Assembly: GCF_000368965.1 (NCBI RefSeq)
Contig: NZ_KB849780.1
Coordinates: forward strand, 806,145 to 870,144
Length of the DNA: 64,000 bases
Reading direction: 5' to 3'
Source of the DNA: Acinetobacter calcoaceticus DSM 30006 = CIP 81.8
Lineage (GTDB): Bacteria; Pseudomonadota; Gammaproteobacteria; Pseudomonadales; Moraxellaceae
The notes under the pieces were generated by a model. The model was not told the DNA's origin, made no database searches, and saw nothing but the letters and a program-made list of their open reading frames with translations. Numbering within the stretch: the stretch's first letter is position 1; each line of letters starts with the position of its first letter. The position numbers and the translations under genes were made by a program. Shown here one piece after another: positions 40,112-51,008 of the stretch.

Positions 40112-40893
40112 AACAGCTTATAACCAATCGACAAGGTAAACAGCTCGCTGTATATACCGACGGATTAAAAGATGCTCCTGTGCTTGTGTTTTCTAATTCG
40201 TTAGGAACAGACCATGGGATGTGGCAACCACAGTTAAATGAATTAAAAAGTCATTTTAATGTCATTACATATGACACACGAGGCCATGGTGAAAGCGATG
40301 TAATTAGCGATACCACATTGCAAAATTTAGCGGAAGATGTTGTTGATATCTTAGATGCCTTAAATATTGAAAAAGCTCATTTTTGTGGAATTTCAATGGG
40401 TGGAATTACAGGGCTTTGGTTAGGTATTCATTATCCAGAGCGCTTTCACAGCATTACAGTTGCAAATTCAGCAGCCAAAATTGGGCAGGCTGATGCTTGG
40501 TTAAGTCGCGCAGAATCAGTAGAACAAAATGGTTTAGCTGAATTGGTTAAAACCACGCACACACGTTGGTTTAGCGAAAAATTCGACTATCAACATAATG
40601 TGGTTGCACAAACGACGATTCAAAGTCTCGCAAACACACCAGCACAAGGTTATGCCAATGCATGTCGTGCTTTAGCACATGCCGATTTAAGAGATGAAAT
40701 TGCACAAATCCAAATTCCAGTACTGCTGGTTGCAGGGACATATGATCCGGTGACTACAGTAGCAGACGCTGAGTTTATGCAGCGTGCTATTAACAATAGC
40801 CAACTTGCAAAACTGGAAGCATCTCATCTTTCTAATATTGAACAACCACAAAGATTTACTCAGGAATTGACTAGGTTTATTCAGCAAATCTAA
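40108..40893 (+). CDS. pcaD: 3-oxoadipate enol-lactonase
   Basis: Hydrolyses beta-ketoadipate enol-lactone to 3-oxoadipate. The 261-residue alpha/beta hydrolase has FSNSLGTDHGMW, the nucleophile elbow GISMGGITG (Ser about 95), the acid in VAGTYDPVT and the His in LEASHLSNIEQP. It starts at GTG behind a strong AAGGAGGAG at 40092 and is translationally coupled to pcaB. Confidence 0.94.
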   Translation: MKQLITNRQGKQLAVYTDGLKDAPVLVFSNSLGTDHGMWQPQLNELKSHFNVITYDTRGHGESDVISDTTLQNLAEDVVDILDALNIEKAHFCGISMGGITGLWLGIHYPERFHSITVANSAAKIGQADAWLSRAESVEQNGLAELVKTTHTRWFSEKFDYQHNVVAQTTIQSLANTPAQGYANACRALAHADLRDEIAQIQIPVLLVAGTYDPVTTVADAEFMQRAINNSQLAKLEASHLSNIEQPQRFTQELTRFIQQI

Positions 40894-40935
40894 TAGCTTA
40901 GTGATTTAAAAGGAATTGGCCTTAAGGAGGCAAAT

Positions 40936-42291
40936 ATGGCGTCTCAGGATTACGCTGCACCAAACAAAAGTATCGATGCTCAAGCACTGATTAATGATGC
41001 TCCACTCAGTAAGTATCAATGGATGATCGCAATCATCTGTTTCTTAATTATTTTTACTGATGGGATCGATACTGCTGCAATGGGTTTTATTGCTCCAGCT
41101 TTGGCTCAGGACTGGGGCGTTGACCGTTCTCAGTTAGGCCCAGTAATGAGTGCTGCACTTGGTGGAATGATTATTGGAGCTTTGGTTTCTGGCCCGACAG
41201 CTGACCGTTTTGGTCGCAAAATCGTTTTGGCCGTTTCAATGCTGATTTTTGGTGGTTTTACCTTGGCATCTGCCTATGCAACAAATCTGGATAACCTTGT
41301 TGTATTGCGCTTTTTGACAGGTATTGGGCTGGGTGCAGCTATGCCAAATGCCACAACATTATTCTCTGAATATTGTCCAACACGCATTCGTTCCCTACTG
41401 GTGACATGTATGTTCTGTGGCTACAACTTAGGTATGGCAACAGGTGGCTTTATTAGTAGTTGGCTCATTCCGACTTACGGTTGGCACAGTCTATTTTTGC
41501 TGGGTGGCTGGTCACCTCTGATTTTAATGATTTTAGTGATTTTCGTTTTACCTGAGTCTTACCGCTTTTTAATTGTTAAAGGTAAAGACCCAGAGAAAGT
41601 ACGCAAAATTTTAAATCATATTGCGCCAACTCAAGTTAAAGACGTAAGCACTTTTTATGTTCCAGAAGAAAAAACTGAAACAGTGCAAAAGAAAAATGTT
41701 TTTGGAATTATGTTTTCTAAACCATATGCGAAAGGAACATTTTTGCTTTGGTTGACCTATTTCATGGGATTGGTTGTTGTTTACTTGCTTACAAGCTGGT
41801 TACCAACACTCATGCGTGAAACAGGTGCTTCAATGGAGCGTGCTGCATTTATTGGTGGGTTGTTCCAGTTCGGTGGTGTGGTGAGTGCATTATTCATTGG
41901 TTGGGCGATGGACAAATTCAACCCGAACCGAGTGATTGCTATTTTCTACTTCGCCGCAGGTCTATTTGCGATTGCTGTAGGTCAAAGCTTAGGAAATTCA
42001 ACTTTACTTGCTGTATTGGTGCTTTGTGCAGGTATCGCGATTAACGGTGCGCAATCTTCAATGCCAGCTTTAAGTGCACGTTTCTATCCAACCCAATGCC
42101 GTGCAACAGGCGTGTCTTGGATGACAGGTATTGGACGTTTCGGTGCAGTATTTGGTGCTTGGATTGGTGCAGTACTACTCGGTAACGATTGGTCGTTTAC
42201 TGCCATTCTCAGTTTATTACTGATTCCAGCGACTGCTGCGGCTGTTGCTGTATTTGTTAAATCACTTGTTGCGCATACCGATGCAACTTAA
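40936..42291 (+). CDS. pcaK: 4-hydroxybenzoate/protocatechuate MFS transporter
   Basis: A 451-residue aromatic acid:H+ symporter of the inner membrane. About twelve hydrophobic segments are visible. The family motif TDGIDTAAMGFIAPAL lies in helix 1, GPTADRFGRKIVL follows helix 2, and the second-half repeat GWAMDKFNPNRVI is at about 330. Being in the pca operon, it should import protocatechuate formed in the periplasm by the qui enzymes. AAGGAGG precedes the ATG. Confidence 0.92.
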   Translation: MASQDYAAPNKSIDAQALINDAPLSKYQWMIAIICFLIIFTDGIDTAAMGFIAPALAQDWGVDRSQLGPVMSAALGGMIIGALVSGPTADRFGRKIVLAVSMLIFGGFTLASAYATNLDNLVVLRFLTGIGLGAAMPNATTLFSEYCPTRIRSLLVTCMFCGYNLGMATGGFISSWLIPTYGWHSLFLLGGWSPLILMILVIFVLPESYRFLIVKGKDPEKVRKILNHIAPTQVKDVSTFYVPEEKTETVQKKNVFGIMFSKPYAKGTFLLWLTYFMGLVVVYLLTSWLPTLMRETGASMERAAFIGGLFQFGGVVSALFIGWAMDKFNPNRVIAIFYFAAGLFAIAVGQSLGNSTLLAVLVLCAGIAINGAQSSMPALSARFYPTQCRATGVSWMTGIGRFGAVFGAWIGAVLLGNDWSFTAILSLLLIPATAAAVAVFVKSLVAHTDAT

Positions 42292-42306
42292 TGGAGGTCT
42301 ATCACA

Positions 42307-43456
<1,150 letters not shown>

Positions 43457-43470
43457 TCAGGAGCCTTAGT

Positions 43471-44100
43471 ATGAATAACTGGAATTTTCAGGAATTAAAA
43501 GAAACAGCATCTCAAACGGGTGGTCCTTACGTTCACATTGGTTTGTTACCACAACAAGCAAATATCGAAGTTTTTGAAAACAACTTTAATAACCAGCTTG
43601 TACAAGACCAGACTCAAGGCCAGCGTATCCGTCTTGAAGGGCAAGTATTTGACGGGTTGGGTTTACCTCTACGCGATGTGCTTATCGAAATTTGGCAGGC
43701 CGATGCAAATGGTATTTACCCGAGTCAGGCTGATACACGTGAGCAAAAAGCTGACCCAGCATTTCAAGGTTGGGGCCGTACTGGTGCAGACTTTGAAACG
43801 GGTATTTGGAGTTTCAATACAATTAAACCGGGCGCAACTGCGGGGCGTAAAGGTTCAACTCAGGCACCTCATATTGCTTTAGTGATTTTCGCTCGTGGTA
43901 TTAATTTAGGTCTTAATACGCGTGTTTATTTTGAAGATGAAGCAGAAGCAAATGCCAATGACCCGATTTTAAATAGCATTGAATGGGCACCACGTCGTCA
44001 AACACTTATTGCAAAGCGTTTTGAAGAAAACGGTGAAGTTGTTTACCGCTTTGATATTCGTATTCAAGGCGATGACGAAACCGTATTTTTTGATATTTAA
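43471..44100 (+). CDS. pcaG: Protocatechuate 3,4-dioxygenase alpha subunit
   Basis: Partner of PcaH in ring cleavage of protocatechuate to 3-carboxy-cis,cis-muconate. The 209-residue protein has the parallel fold: TGGPYVHIGLLP, IRLEGQVFDGLGLPLRDVLIEIWQ, GWGRTGADFETG and APHIALVIFARGIN. The alpha subunit lacks the full iron ligand set. The gene is followed by a terminator-like hairpin before quiB. Confidence 0.95.
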   Translation: MNNWNFQELKETASQTGGPYVHIGLLPQQANIEVFENNFNNQLVQDQTQGQRIRLEGQVFDGLGLPLRDVLIEIWQADANGIYPSQADTREQKADPAFQGWGRTGADFETGIWSFNTIKPGATAGRKGSTQAPHIALVIFARGINLGLNTRVYFEDEAEANANDPILNSIEWAPRRQTLIAKRFEENGEVVYRFDIRIQGDDETVFFDI

Positions 44101-44109
44101 GAAACACCC

Positions 44110-44150
44110 AAGGCTACACATGATCGCCCATGGATGCGTGTAGCCTTTTT
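44110..44150 (+). terminator. Terminator-like hairpin between pcaG and quiB
   Basis: AAGGCTACAC (44110-44119) and GTGTAGCCTT (44138-44147) form a perfect 10-bp stem followed by TTT, 15 bp before quiB. It may reduce qui expression relative to pca. Confidence 0.7.
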
Positions 44151-44164
44151 CAAGGATGAATGAT

Positions 44165-44998
44165 ATGAACATGAAAACATTATTAAGCTTAAGTTTGCTT
44201 GCACTTCCATTTTTTACAGCACAGGTGAATGCTGAACCAGTCGCTTTATCTGCTCAAACACAACCTACGAGTACAGCTGTTAAAACGATTGTTCCGATTA
44301 CAGCAAAAACTAAAGAACAAGCTTTGGCACAAGCTCAAGTCATTGTAAATACAGCAGATGCTGATTTGGCAGAATTCCGTATCGATTTACTCAGTTTTGC
44401 TAGTGATACAAAACAAGTAATTGCGTTAGGTCATGAATTAAAAAAGATCTTAGGCAATAAGCCAATGATTGCCACAATTCGTACTAAAAATGAAGGTGGC
44501 CAACTTGAAATTAGCGATGTGGATTATGGTAAGACCTATCAGGCTTATTTAAAAAATCCTTTCATGGATTGGTTAGATGTTGAAATGTTCCGTGATCAAA
44601 AAGTAGTTTCAGAAATCGTTCAAAAAGCACATCAAAAGAAAGTGCTGATTGTGATGTCTAATCATGACTTCCAAAAAACACCAAGCCAAGATGAAATTGA
44701 AAAGCGCTTGTTAAAACAAGATCAGATGGGCGCAGATGTTCTGAAAATTGCAGTAATGCCAAAATCTAAACAAGACGTTTTCACTCTAATGAACGCGACT
44801 TTAAAAGTAAGTCAGCAAACCACTAAACCTTTATTGACCATGTCAATGGGGCAGTTAGGGACGATTTCTCGTGTTGCGACAGCCAATATGGGTGGAAGTT
44901 ATAGCTTTGGCATGATTGGTGAGGCTTCTGCACCAGGGCAAATTGATGTGACCAAGCTCAAACAGATTTTAAAAACCGTTCAACCAACAAACCCATAA
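44165..44998 (+). CDS. quiB: Periplasmic type I 3-dehydroquinate dehydratase
   Basis: Dehydrates 3-dehydroquinate to dehydroshikimate in quinate catabolism. The 277-residue protein has a clear signal peptide (LLSLSLLALPFFTAQVNA) and then a class I aldolase-type barrel. The catalytic His region is IVMSNHDFQKTP, the Schiff-base lysine is in VLKIAVMPKSKQ, and TMSMGQLGTISRVA follows. The signal peptide separates it from biosynthetic AroD/AroQ enzymes. AAGGA sits 8 nt before the ATG at 44165. Confidence 0.92.
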   Translation: MNMKTLLSLSLLALPFFTAQVNAEPVALSAQTQPTSTAVKTIVPITAKTKEQALAQAQVIVNTADADLAEFRIDLLSFASDTKQVIALGHELKKILGNKPMIATIRTKNEGGQLEISDVDYGKTYQAYLKNPFMDWLDVEMFRDQKVVSEIVQKAHQKKVLIVMSNHDFQKTPSQDEIEKRLLKQDQMGADVLKIAVMPKSKQDVFTLMNATLKVSQQTTKPLLTMSMGQLGTISRVATANMGGSYSFGMIGEASAPGQIDVTKLKQILKTVQPTNP

Positions 44999-45017
44999 AT
45001 CATAAGGACATGATGAA

Positions 45018-46469
45018 ATGAATACATTACGTTTAACTACTCTTGCATTAGGTTTGATGGTTTCAGGTGTAGCCGCGGCTCAAACTTATGTTGTTGACCG
45101 TTATCAGGACGATAGCAATAAAGGTTCTTTACGTTGGGCAATTGAGCAAGCCAATGCTAACCCAGCCGATGCGAGCGAAATCTTGATTCAGGCAGTGGGC
45201 AAAGCACCTTATGCAATCAAATTAAACAGCGCGCTTCCTGAGATTAAAGCACCGGTCAAAATCATTGGTACCCAGTGGGATAAAACTGGTGAATATATTG
45301 CGATCGATGGTTCAAACTATATTAAAGGCGAAGGTGCGAAAGCTTGCCCAGGCGCAAACCCTGAACAGTACGGAACAAATGTACGTACCATGACTTTACC
45401 GGGCTTAGTACTACGCGATGTAAATAATGTCACGTTAAAAGGTCTAGATATTCATCGTTTCTGTATTGGTGTATTGATCAACCGTTCAAGCAATAATCTC
45501 ATTCAGCACAACCGTATTAGCAATAACTATGGTGGTGCGGGTGTCATGCTTACTGGTGATGATGGGCAAGGTAACCCAACTGCAACCACGACCAATAACA
45601 ATAAAGTTTTAGACAACATCTTCCAAGACAATGGCGATGGTTTAGAACTAACCCGCGGTGCTGCTTTTAACCTGATTGCAAATAACCATTTTGTTTCAAC
45701 TAAAGCAAACCCAGAGCCATCACAAGGTATTGAAATTTTGTGGGGTAATGACAATGCCGTAGTCGGTAATAAATTCGAAAACTATTCGGATGGCTTACAG
45801 ATTAACTGGGGTAAGCGTAACTATATTGCCTACAACGAAATGACCAATAACTCGATTGGTTTTAACATGACTGGCGATGGCAACATTCTCGATAGCAACA
45901 AAGTGCATGGTAACCGTATTGGTGTTGCGATTCGCTCTGAAAAAGATGCAACTGCAAAAATTACATTGACTAAAAACCTGATTTGGGACAATGGTAAAGA
46001 TATCAAGCGCTGTGAAGCGGGTGGTTCATGTGTACCGAATCAGCGTTTAGGTGCAATTGTATTTGGTGTACCTGCACTTGAGCATGAAGGATTCGTAGGT
46101 TCTCGTGGTGGTGGTGTAGTTGTTGATCCATCTAAACAACAAAAAACATGTACTCAACCAAATCAACAAGGCTGTAATGCTCAACCTAATCAGGGTATTA
46201 AAGCTCCTAAATTAACTGCGAATAAAGGTTCAGTTGCGGTAGAAGTTAATGGTTTACCAAATCAACGTTACCAAGTTGAATTTTTTGGTAATCAAAATGC
46301 GGCATCAAAAGAAGCTGAGCAATATTTAGGGGCAATAACAGTTGCTACAGATGCACAAGGAATTGCAAAAGCGAATTGGAAGCCAACTGTAAAAGTTGCC
46401 TCAATTACAGCGAATATCACTGATCGTTTTGGTGCAACTTCTGAGCTTGGTTTTACAAGTGTTAAATAA
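45018..46469 (+). CDS. quiC: Periplasmic 3-dehydroshikimate dehydratase
   Basis: Converts dehydroshikimate to protocatechuate. The 483-residue protein starts with a signal peptide (LALGLMVSGVAAAQ). It continues as a right-handed parallel beta-helix with Asn-rich repeats such as NVTLKGLDIHRFCIGVLINR and SNNLIQHNRISNN. This matches the exported QuiC type of Acinetobacter, unrelated to the AsbF-type barrel. It lies 19 bp after quiB. Confidence 0.9.
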   Translation: MNTLRLTTLALGLMVSGVAAAQTYVVDRYQDDSNKGSLRWAIEQANANPADASEILIQAVGKAPYAIKLNSALPEIKAPVKIIGTQWDKTGEYIAIDGSNYIKGEGAKACPGANPEQYGTNVRTMTLPGLVLRDVNNVTLKGLDIHRFCIGVLINRSSNNLIQHNRISNNYGGAGVMLTGDDGQGNPTATTTNNNKVLDNIFQDNGDGLELTRGAAFNLIANNHFVSTKANPEPSQGIEILWGNDNAVVGNKFENYSDGLQINWGKRNYIAYNEMTNNSIGFNMTGDGNILDSNKVHGNRIGVAIRSEKDATAKITLTKNLIWDNGKDIKRCEAGGSCVPNQRLGAIVFGVPALEHEGFVGSRGGGVVVDPSKQQKTCTQPNQQGCNAQPNQGIKAPKLTANKGSVAVEVNGLPNQRYQVEFFGNQNAASKEAEQYLGAITVATDAQGIAKANWKPTVKVASITANITDRFGATSELGFTSVK

Positions 46470-46480
46470 CAATAAGGAAA

Positions 46481-46499
46481 GCGCCTCAAACTGAGGCGC
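46481..46499. other. Short GC-rich hairpin between quiC and quiX
   Basis: GCGCCTCA / TGAGGCGC forms a perfect 8-bp stem with a 3-nt loop and no T run. It probably stabilises mRNA ends or tunes expression within the operon rather than terminating it. Confidence 0.5.
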
Positions 46500-46535
46500 A
46501 GCATAGAAATATAGAAATGATAAAAGGGACTTAAG

Positions 46536-47855
46536 ATGCCGAATTTAATGAAACTGAGTGTATTAACAATCGCTGTATTAGGCAGCCAATTTGCGCTTGC
46601 GAATGAGCCGTGGTCACAAGACCGTCAATGGTTGCTTGGCGACTGGAATGGTGAGCGCCAGCAGCTAGAGCAACAGGGCTATAAATTTACAGCTTCTATT
46701 ATGAGCCAAGCTGCCACAAATTTAGATGGTGGTTACAACGACAGCAATACTTTTGAAAATGCTGCACAACTTTCTTTAGGTGCAAACTTCGACTTAGAAA
46801 AAATTGCTGGATGGAAAGATACAACAGCGAGCCTAGTCGTGACTAAACGTGACGGGAATGCACTCACTTTAGAGCGTATTAAAGACCCGCGTTCTAGCCA
46901 ATTGGGCAATGCCCAAGAGATTTATGGTCGCGGTAAAATCTGGCGTCTGTCTCAGGCATGGGTCAAAAAAGGTTTTGTTGATAACACAGTACAGGTCAAA
47001 GTGGGCCGTATGGGTATGTCAGAGGACTTTAATAGTTCTCAATGTGAGTTTCAGAACTTATTGCTTTGCGGTGGGCAGTTAGGAAAATCAATCGGTTCAA
47101 TTTGGTACAACTCACCAGTTGGTGTTTGGGCTACAAATGTTAAATATCAGTTTGCGCCTGAGTGGACATTGGGATTGGGTGTTTATGAGGTAAATCCAGA
47201 CAACATTAAAACCGAATCAAACAGTGATGGTTTTAATCTGGATATGAATAATGTGAAGGGAGCAACCATACCGGTTGAGCTTGCATGGAAACCAAAACTT
47301 GCTGCTTTTAATGGCTTACCGGGTGAATATAAAGTAGGGGCGTTGTACTCAACAGCAGAAGCGAATGACATTAAAACTGCTGGCAAAGTTCGTGATGGGA
47401 AACAAAGTTTCTGGATTAATGCTCAGCAACAACTTACCCATAAAGGTGAAGACCCTAAACGTGGTTTATACGTAAGCTTGAACGGTGTTGTAAATGATAA
47501 AGCAACCACCTTTGTTCAAAGTACACAACAACTTGCACTTTGGTATAAAGGGCCGTTTGATAGCCGTCCAAATGATTCGATTGGTTTTGGTATTGCCAAT
47601 TATGTGGTCAATGATCGTGCTAAAGATAAGCAGATCGCAACGAATGAAAGTCGTGGATACTATAGCTATGATGCGATTGCATCTGACTATATTCCAATTC
47701 AAGACGACGAACTAAATGTCGAGTTGAACTATACCTATCAATGGTCTCCGGCCGTTATGTTACGTCCAAACATTCAATATATCCATCAACCTGCTGGTGT
47801 AAAAGCGGTCGATGATGCTTGGGTGGCTGGTCTTAGCGTAAAAGTCAATTTTTAA
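46536..47855 (+). CDS. quiX: OprB-family porin of the quinate cluster
   Basis: A 439-residue outer-membrane barrel with a signal peptide (IAVLGSQFALA-NE). The OprB/carbohydrate-porin start WLLGDWNGERQQLEQQGY is followed by amphipathic strands and a C-terminal Phe (VKVNF). It occupies the position of quiX in the qui cluster, so it probably lets quinate or shikimate cross the outer membrane. That substrate is inferred from context. Confidence 0.85.
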   Translation: MPNLMKLSVLTIAVLGSQFALANEPWSQDRQWLLGDWNGERQQLEQQGYKFTASIMSQAATNLDGGYNDSNTFENAAQLSLGANFDLEKIAGWKDTTASLVVTKRDGNALTLERIKDPRSSQLGNAQEIYGRGKIWRLSQAWVKKGFVDNTVQVKVGRMGMSEDFNSSQCEFQNLLLCGGQLGKSIGSIWYNSPVGVWATNVKYQFAPEWTLGLGVYEVNPDNIKTESNSDGFNLDMNNVKGATIPVELAWKPKLAAFNGLPGEYKVGALYSTAEANDIKTAGKVRDGKQSFWINAQQQLTHKGEDPKRGLYVSLNGVVNDKATTFVQSTQQLALWYKGPFDSRPNDSIGFGIANYVVNDRAKDKQIATNESRGYYSYDAIASDYIPIQDDELNVELNYTYQWSPAVMLRPNIQYIHQPAGVKAVDDAWVAGLSVKVNF

Positions 47856-47936
47856 CAATGTTGATGGCTGGTTAGACATAGTTTAACTGGCCCAAATGCT
47901 TGAACTATTGTGTTCAGTATATGTGGAGTAGGATCT

Positions 47937-50366
47937 ATGTCTGAGTCAGATTCTAAGTTTCATATCTTATTCAAAATATGGTGTTTTCTATTAGGCCTAG
48001 TTTTATTGGCTACTGGTGTTTTTTACATCGTAGGCGGTGGAAAGCTAGTCTCGTTAGGTGGATCTTGGTATTTCCTCGTCGCAGGGCTGTTGATTACCAT
48101 TTCTGCATTTAGTATTTTTCGTAAAAAGGCGCTTGGCGTCTGGATTTTTGCGGCTGTTTTCGTTGGCACCGTAATTTGGTCGCTGATTGATGCAGGTTGG
48201 GAATTCTGGCCGTTATTCTCGCGGTTAATGTTTCCTGCTGGTCTTTTTGCTGCATTGTTATTTACCTTACCTGCAATTCGACGTTACCAATTCCAAAGCG
48301 GTTTGGCATCTTCATCCTATGCGGTAGGTGGATTAGTTGTTGTTGGTATGTTGATTGCGTTCTATCAAATGTTCCAACCACATCCAACAGTAGCAAGTTC
48401 AGGTGAAAAACTACCTTTAGTGCCAGTTGATCCTGCAAAAAAACAGGTGAATTGGGAAAACTATGGTAATGATGCAGGTGGTAGTCGCTTTGTTGCTCTC
48501 GATCAAATTAACCGAGATAACGTTCATAAACTAAAAGAAGCTTGGCGTTTTAGAACCGGTGATTTTACAACGGGTAGTGGTAATGGTGCGGAAGACCAAA
48601 TGACCCCACTACAAGTTGGGAATAAAGTCTTTTTATGTACACCGCATAATAATATTTTTGCGATCGATGCTGATTCAGGCAAACAGCTCTGGAAAGCTGA
48701 GGTGAACTCTAAAGCCGATGCTTGGGAGCGCTGCCGTGGTGTTGCATACTTTGATTCGACTAAGCCACTTGTACAACCAACTTTAGCTGGTGCAAATGCA
48801 GTAACCACAGTTGCAAACAATACGGCATGTCCACGCCGTTTATATACAAATACACCTGATGGTCGTTTAATTGCAGTCAATGCAGATAACGGTCAGCGCT
48901 GTGCTGATTTTGGTGTAAATGGAACAGTTGACTTGTTAGAAGGTCTTGGGGCTGGAACCAAAGCTCCACGTTTTGAAGTGACTTCTGCACCGACTATTGC
49001 TGGAACAACCATTGTGGTCGGTAGCCGTATTGCTGATAACGTTGCGGCAGATATGCCGGGTGGTGTTATCCGTGGTTATGACGTGATTACCGGTAAACTT
49101 CGCTGGGCATTTGACGCACGTAATCCAAACCCTAACTATGTTCTTAAACCGGGTGAAACTTATAAACGTAGTTCGGCAAACTCTTGGGCTGCAATGTCAT
49201 ATGACCCGCAAATGAATACGGTGTTCTTACCTATGGGTAGTTCATCTGTCGACATTTGGGGTGGTAACCGTAATCCATTAGATCATAAATATAACACTTC
49301 TGTTTTGGCACTTGATGCAACAACAGGTAAAGAAAAATGGGTATATCAAACTGTTCATAATGATTTATGGGACTTCGATTTACCAATGCAACCAAGTCTA
49401 GTTGATTTCCCATTGAAAGATGGTACGACTAAACCTGCTGTTGTCATTGGAACCAAATCAGGCCAATTCTTTGTGCTTGACCGTGTAACAGGTAAACCAC
49501 TAACTAAAGTGATTGAACAGCCAGTTAAGCCTGCCAATATTCCGGGTGAGCAATACAGCGCAACTCAACCACGTTCAGTTGAAATGCCTCAAATTGGTAA
49601 TCAGACTTTAACTGAATCAGATATGTGGGGTGCAACGCCGTTTGACCAACTCATGTGCCGTATTAACTTTAAGTCAATGCGTTACGAAGGTCTATTTACT
49701 GCACCGGGTACTGATGTTTCACTAAGCTTCCCAGGCTCTTTGGGTGGTATGAACTGGGGTAGCATTGCTTTTGATCCGACACATCGCTATATGTTCGTAA
49801 ACGATATGCGTCTTGGATTATGGATTCAGTTAATGGAACAGACCCCTGAAGATATTAAGATTCAGGCGAGTGGTGGAGAAAAAGTAAATACGGGTATGGG
49901 TGCTGTGCCAATGAAAGGTACACCATATAAAGTGAATAAAAACCGCTTTATGTCGGCTCTTAGCATTCCGTGTCAAAAACCTCCATTTGGTACCATGACT
50001 GCAATTGACATGAAAACACGTCAAATCGCATGGCAAGTACCGCTAGGTACAGTACAGGATACTGGACCTATGGGTATCAAAATGGGTTTAAAAGCACCAA
50101 TTGGTATGCCAACTATTGGTGGACCAATGGCAACACAAGGCGGATTGGTTTTCTTTGCAGCAACACAAGATTACTACTTACGTGCTTTTGATTCATCTAC
50201 AGGTAAAGAACTGTGGAAATCACGCATGCCAGTAGGTAGCCAAGGAACCCCAATCAGCTATGTTTCACCGAAAACAGGTAAACAATATGTGGTTGTTACG
50301 GCAGGCGGTGCTCGTCAGTCTCCTGATCATGGTGATTATGTAGTCGCTTATAGCTTAGAACAGTAA
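47937..50366 (+). CDS. quiA: PQQ-dependent quinate/shikimate dehydrogenase
   Basis: Oxidises quinate or shikimate in the periplasm with PQQ and feeds electrons to ubiquinone. The 809-residue protein has four to five N-terminal membrane segments (about 10-145), then the PQQ propeller start VNWENYGNDAGGSRF. Blade motifs such as GKQLWKAEVN, GKEKWVYQTVHNDLWDFD and GKELWKSRMP follow. This matches the membrane-bound glucose-dehydrogenase-like group. The ATG at 47937 gives the family length; the frame extends to 47910. PQQ synthesis genes are not in the window. Confidence 0.94.
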   Translation: MSESDSKFHILFKIWCFLLGLVLLATGVFYIVGGGKLVSLGGSWYFLVAGLLITISAFSIFRKKALGVWIFAAVFVGTVIWSLIDAGWEFWPLFSRLMFPAGLFAALLFTLPAIRRYQFQSGLASSSYAVGGLVVVGMLIAFYQMFQPHPTVASSGEKLPLVPVDPAKKQVNWENYGNDAGGSRFVALDQINRDNVHKLKEAWRFRTGDFTTGSGNGAEDQMTPLQVGNKVFLCTPHNNIFAIDADSGKQLWKAEVNSKADAWERCRGVAYFDSTKPLVQPTLAGANAVTTVANNTACPRRLYTNTPDGRLIAVNADNGQRCADFGVNGTVDLLEGLGAGTKAPRFEVTSAPTIAGTTIVVGSRIADNVAADMPGGVIRGYDVITGKLRWAFDARNPNPNYVLKPGETYKRSSANSWAAMSYDPQMNTVFLPMGSSSVDIWGGNRNPLDHKYNTSVLALDATTGKEKWVYQTVHNDLWDFDLPMQPSLVDFPLKDGTTKPAVVIGTKSGQFFVLDRVTGKPLTKVIEQPVKPANIPGEQYSATQPRSVEMPQIGNQTLTESDMWGATPFDQLMCRINFKSMRYEGLFTAPGTDVSLSFPGSLGGMNWGSIAFDPTHRYMFVNDMRLGLWIQLMEQTPEDIKIQASGGEKVNTGMGAVPMKGTPYKVNKNRFMSALSIPCQKPPFGTMTAIDMKTRQIAWQVPLGTVQDTGPMGIKMGLKAPIGMPTIGGPMATQGGLVFFAATQDYYLRAFDSSTGKELWKSRMPVGSQGTPISYVSPKTGKQYVVVTAGGARQSPDHGDYVVAYSLEQ

Positions 50367-50372
50367 TTAAAT

Positions 50373-50404
50373 AAGGCAAAAGAGAGCATTTCTCTTTTGC
50401 CTTT
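50373..50404 (+). terminator. quiA terminator, end of the pca-qui unit
   Basis: AAGGCAAAAGAGA / TCTCTTTTGCCTT is a perfect 13-bp stem with a GCATT loop, 7 bp past the quiA stop. Confidence 0.85.
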
Positions 50405-50735
50405 AACTTTAATATATTTTTTGTATTAAAGCCTGAGAGTAAGTTCTATTGTTTTATATAGATAGGTTTACCAAATAGTAAAAAAGTGCTTTAACTTATT
50501 GCAAAACCTAAAATATTCCTAAGATTGATAGCGCTTGAACAATAGATGTAGTCGAACTGTTAGATATTTTTTTACAATGTTTTACCTATAAATAAATCTT
50601 ATTTGTTTATTAAGTTTTGTTTAACTTAAAGTTGTGAATTTTAATTAGAAATAAACATTATTAACTTTTTAGTCTTGAAAAGTAGGAAATTTTTGCCGAA
50701 AAAACAAGCGTAAATATATATTTATATTATATTTA
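50405..50735. other. Intergenic stretch with nothing recognised
   Basis: A/T-rich sequence between the quiA terminator and the candidate small RNA. No coding frame or repeat seen. Confidence 0.4.
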
Positions 50736-50747
50736 TATAATTTATAG

Positions 50748-50856
50748 CATTACGTTAGAATGATCGTCGCAGGTTATTACTACCCAGTAATAATTTGTAT
50801 TTCAGGAATTTAAGCTTTTATTGGCTTAAGGCTCATCGCAAGATGGGCCTTTTTTT
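50748..50856 (+). ncRNA. Candidate small RNA
   Basis: A perfect TATAAT box (50736-50741) is followed by TTATTACT-ACCC-AGTAATAA, an 8-bp hairpin (50774-50793). The strong intrinsic terminator AAGGCTCATC-GCAA-GATGGGCCTT with a T run ends at 50856. There is no reading frame. The predicted RNA is about 110 nt. The -35 region is weak. I recognise no family. Confidence 0.5.
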
Positions 50857-50890
50857 ATGCGATTTAAACTATAATATTTGATTATTATGA

Positions 50891-50902
50891 AAATAGCCTA
50901 AG
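50891..50902 (+). repeat. AAATAGCCTAAG intergenic motif
   Basis: One of five exact copies of this 12-mer found in intergenic DNA, all on the plus strand (others at 15761, 53315, 53356 and 53392). Confidence 0.6.
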
Positions 50903-51008
50903 CAATGATGTATATCAATTAATGAAAACAATCACAAAAAATAGTCTTTAATGACAAGAAGTGTATGATTTGATAAATTAAAGCCACTTGATAATAATAG
51001 GTGATACG

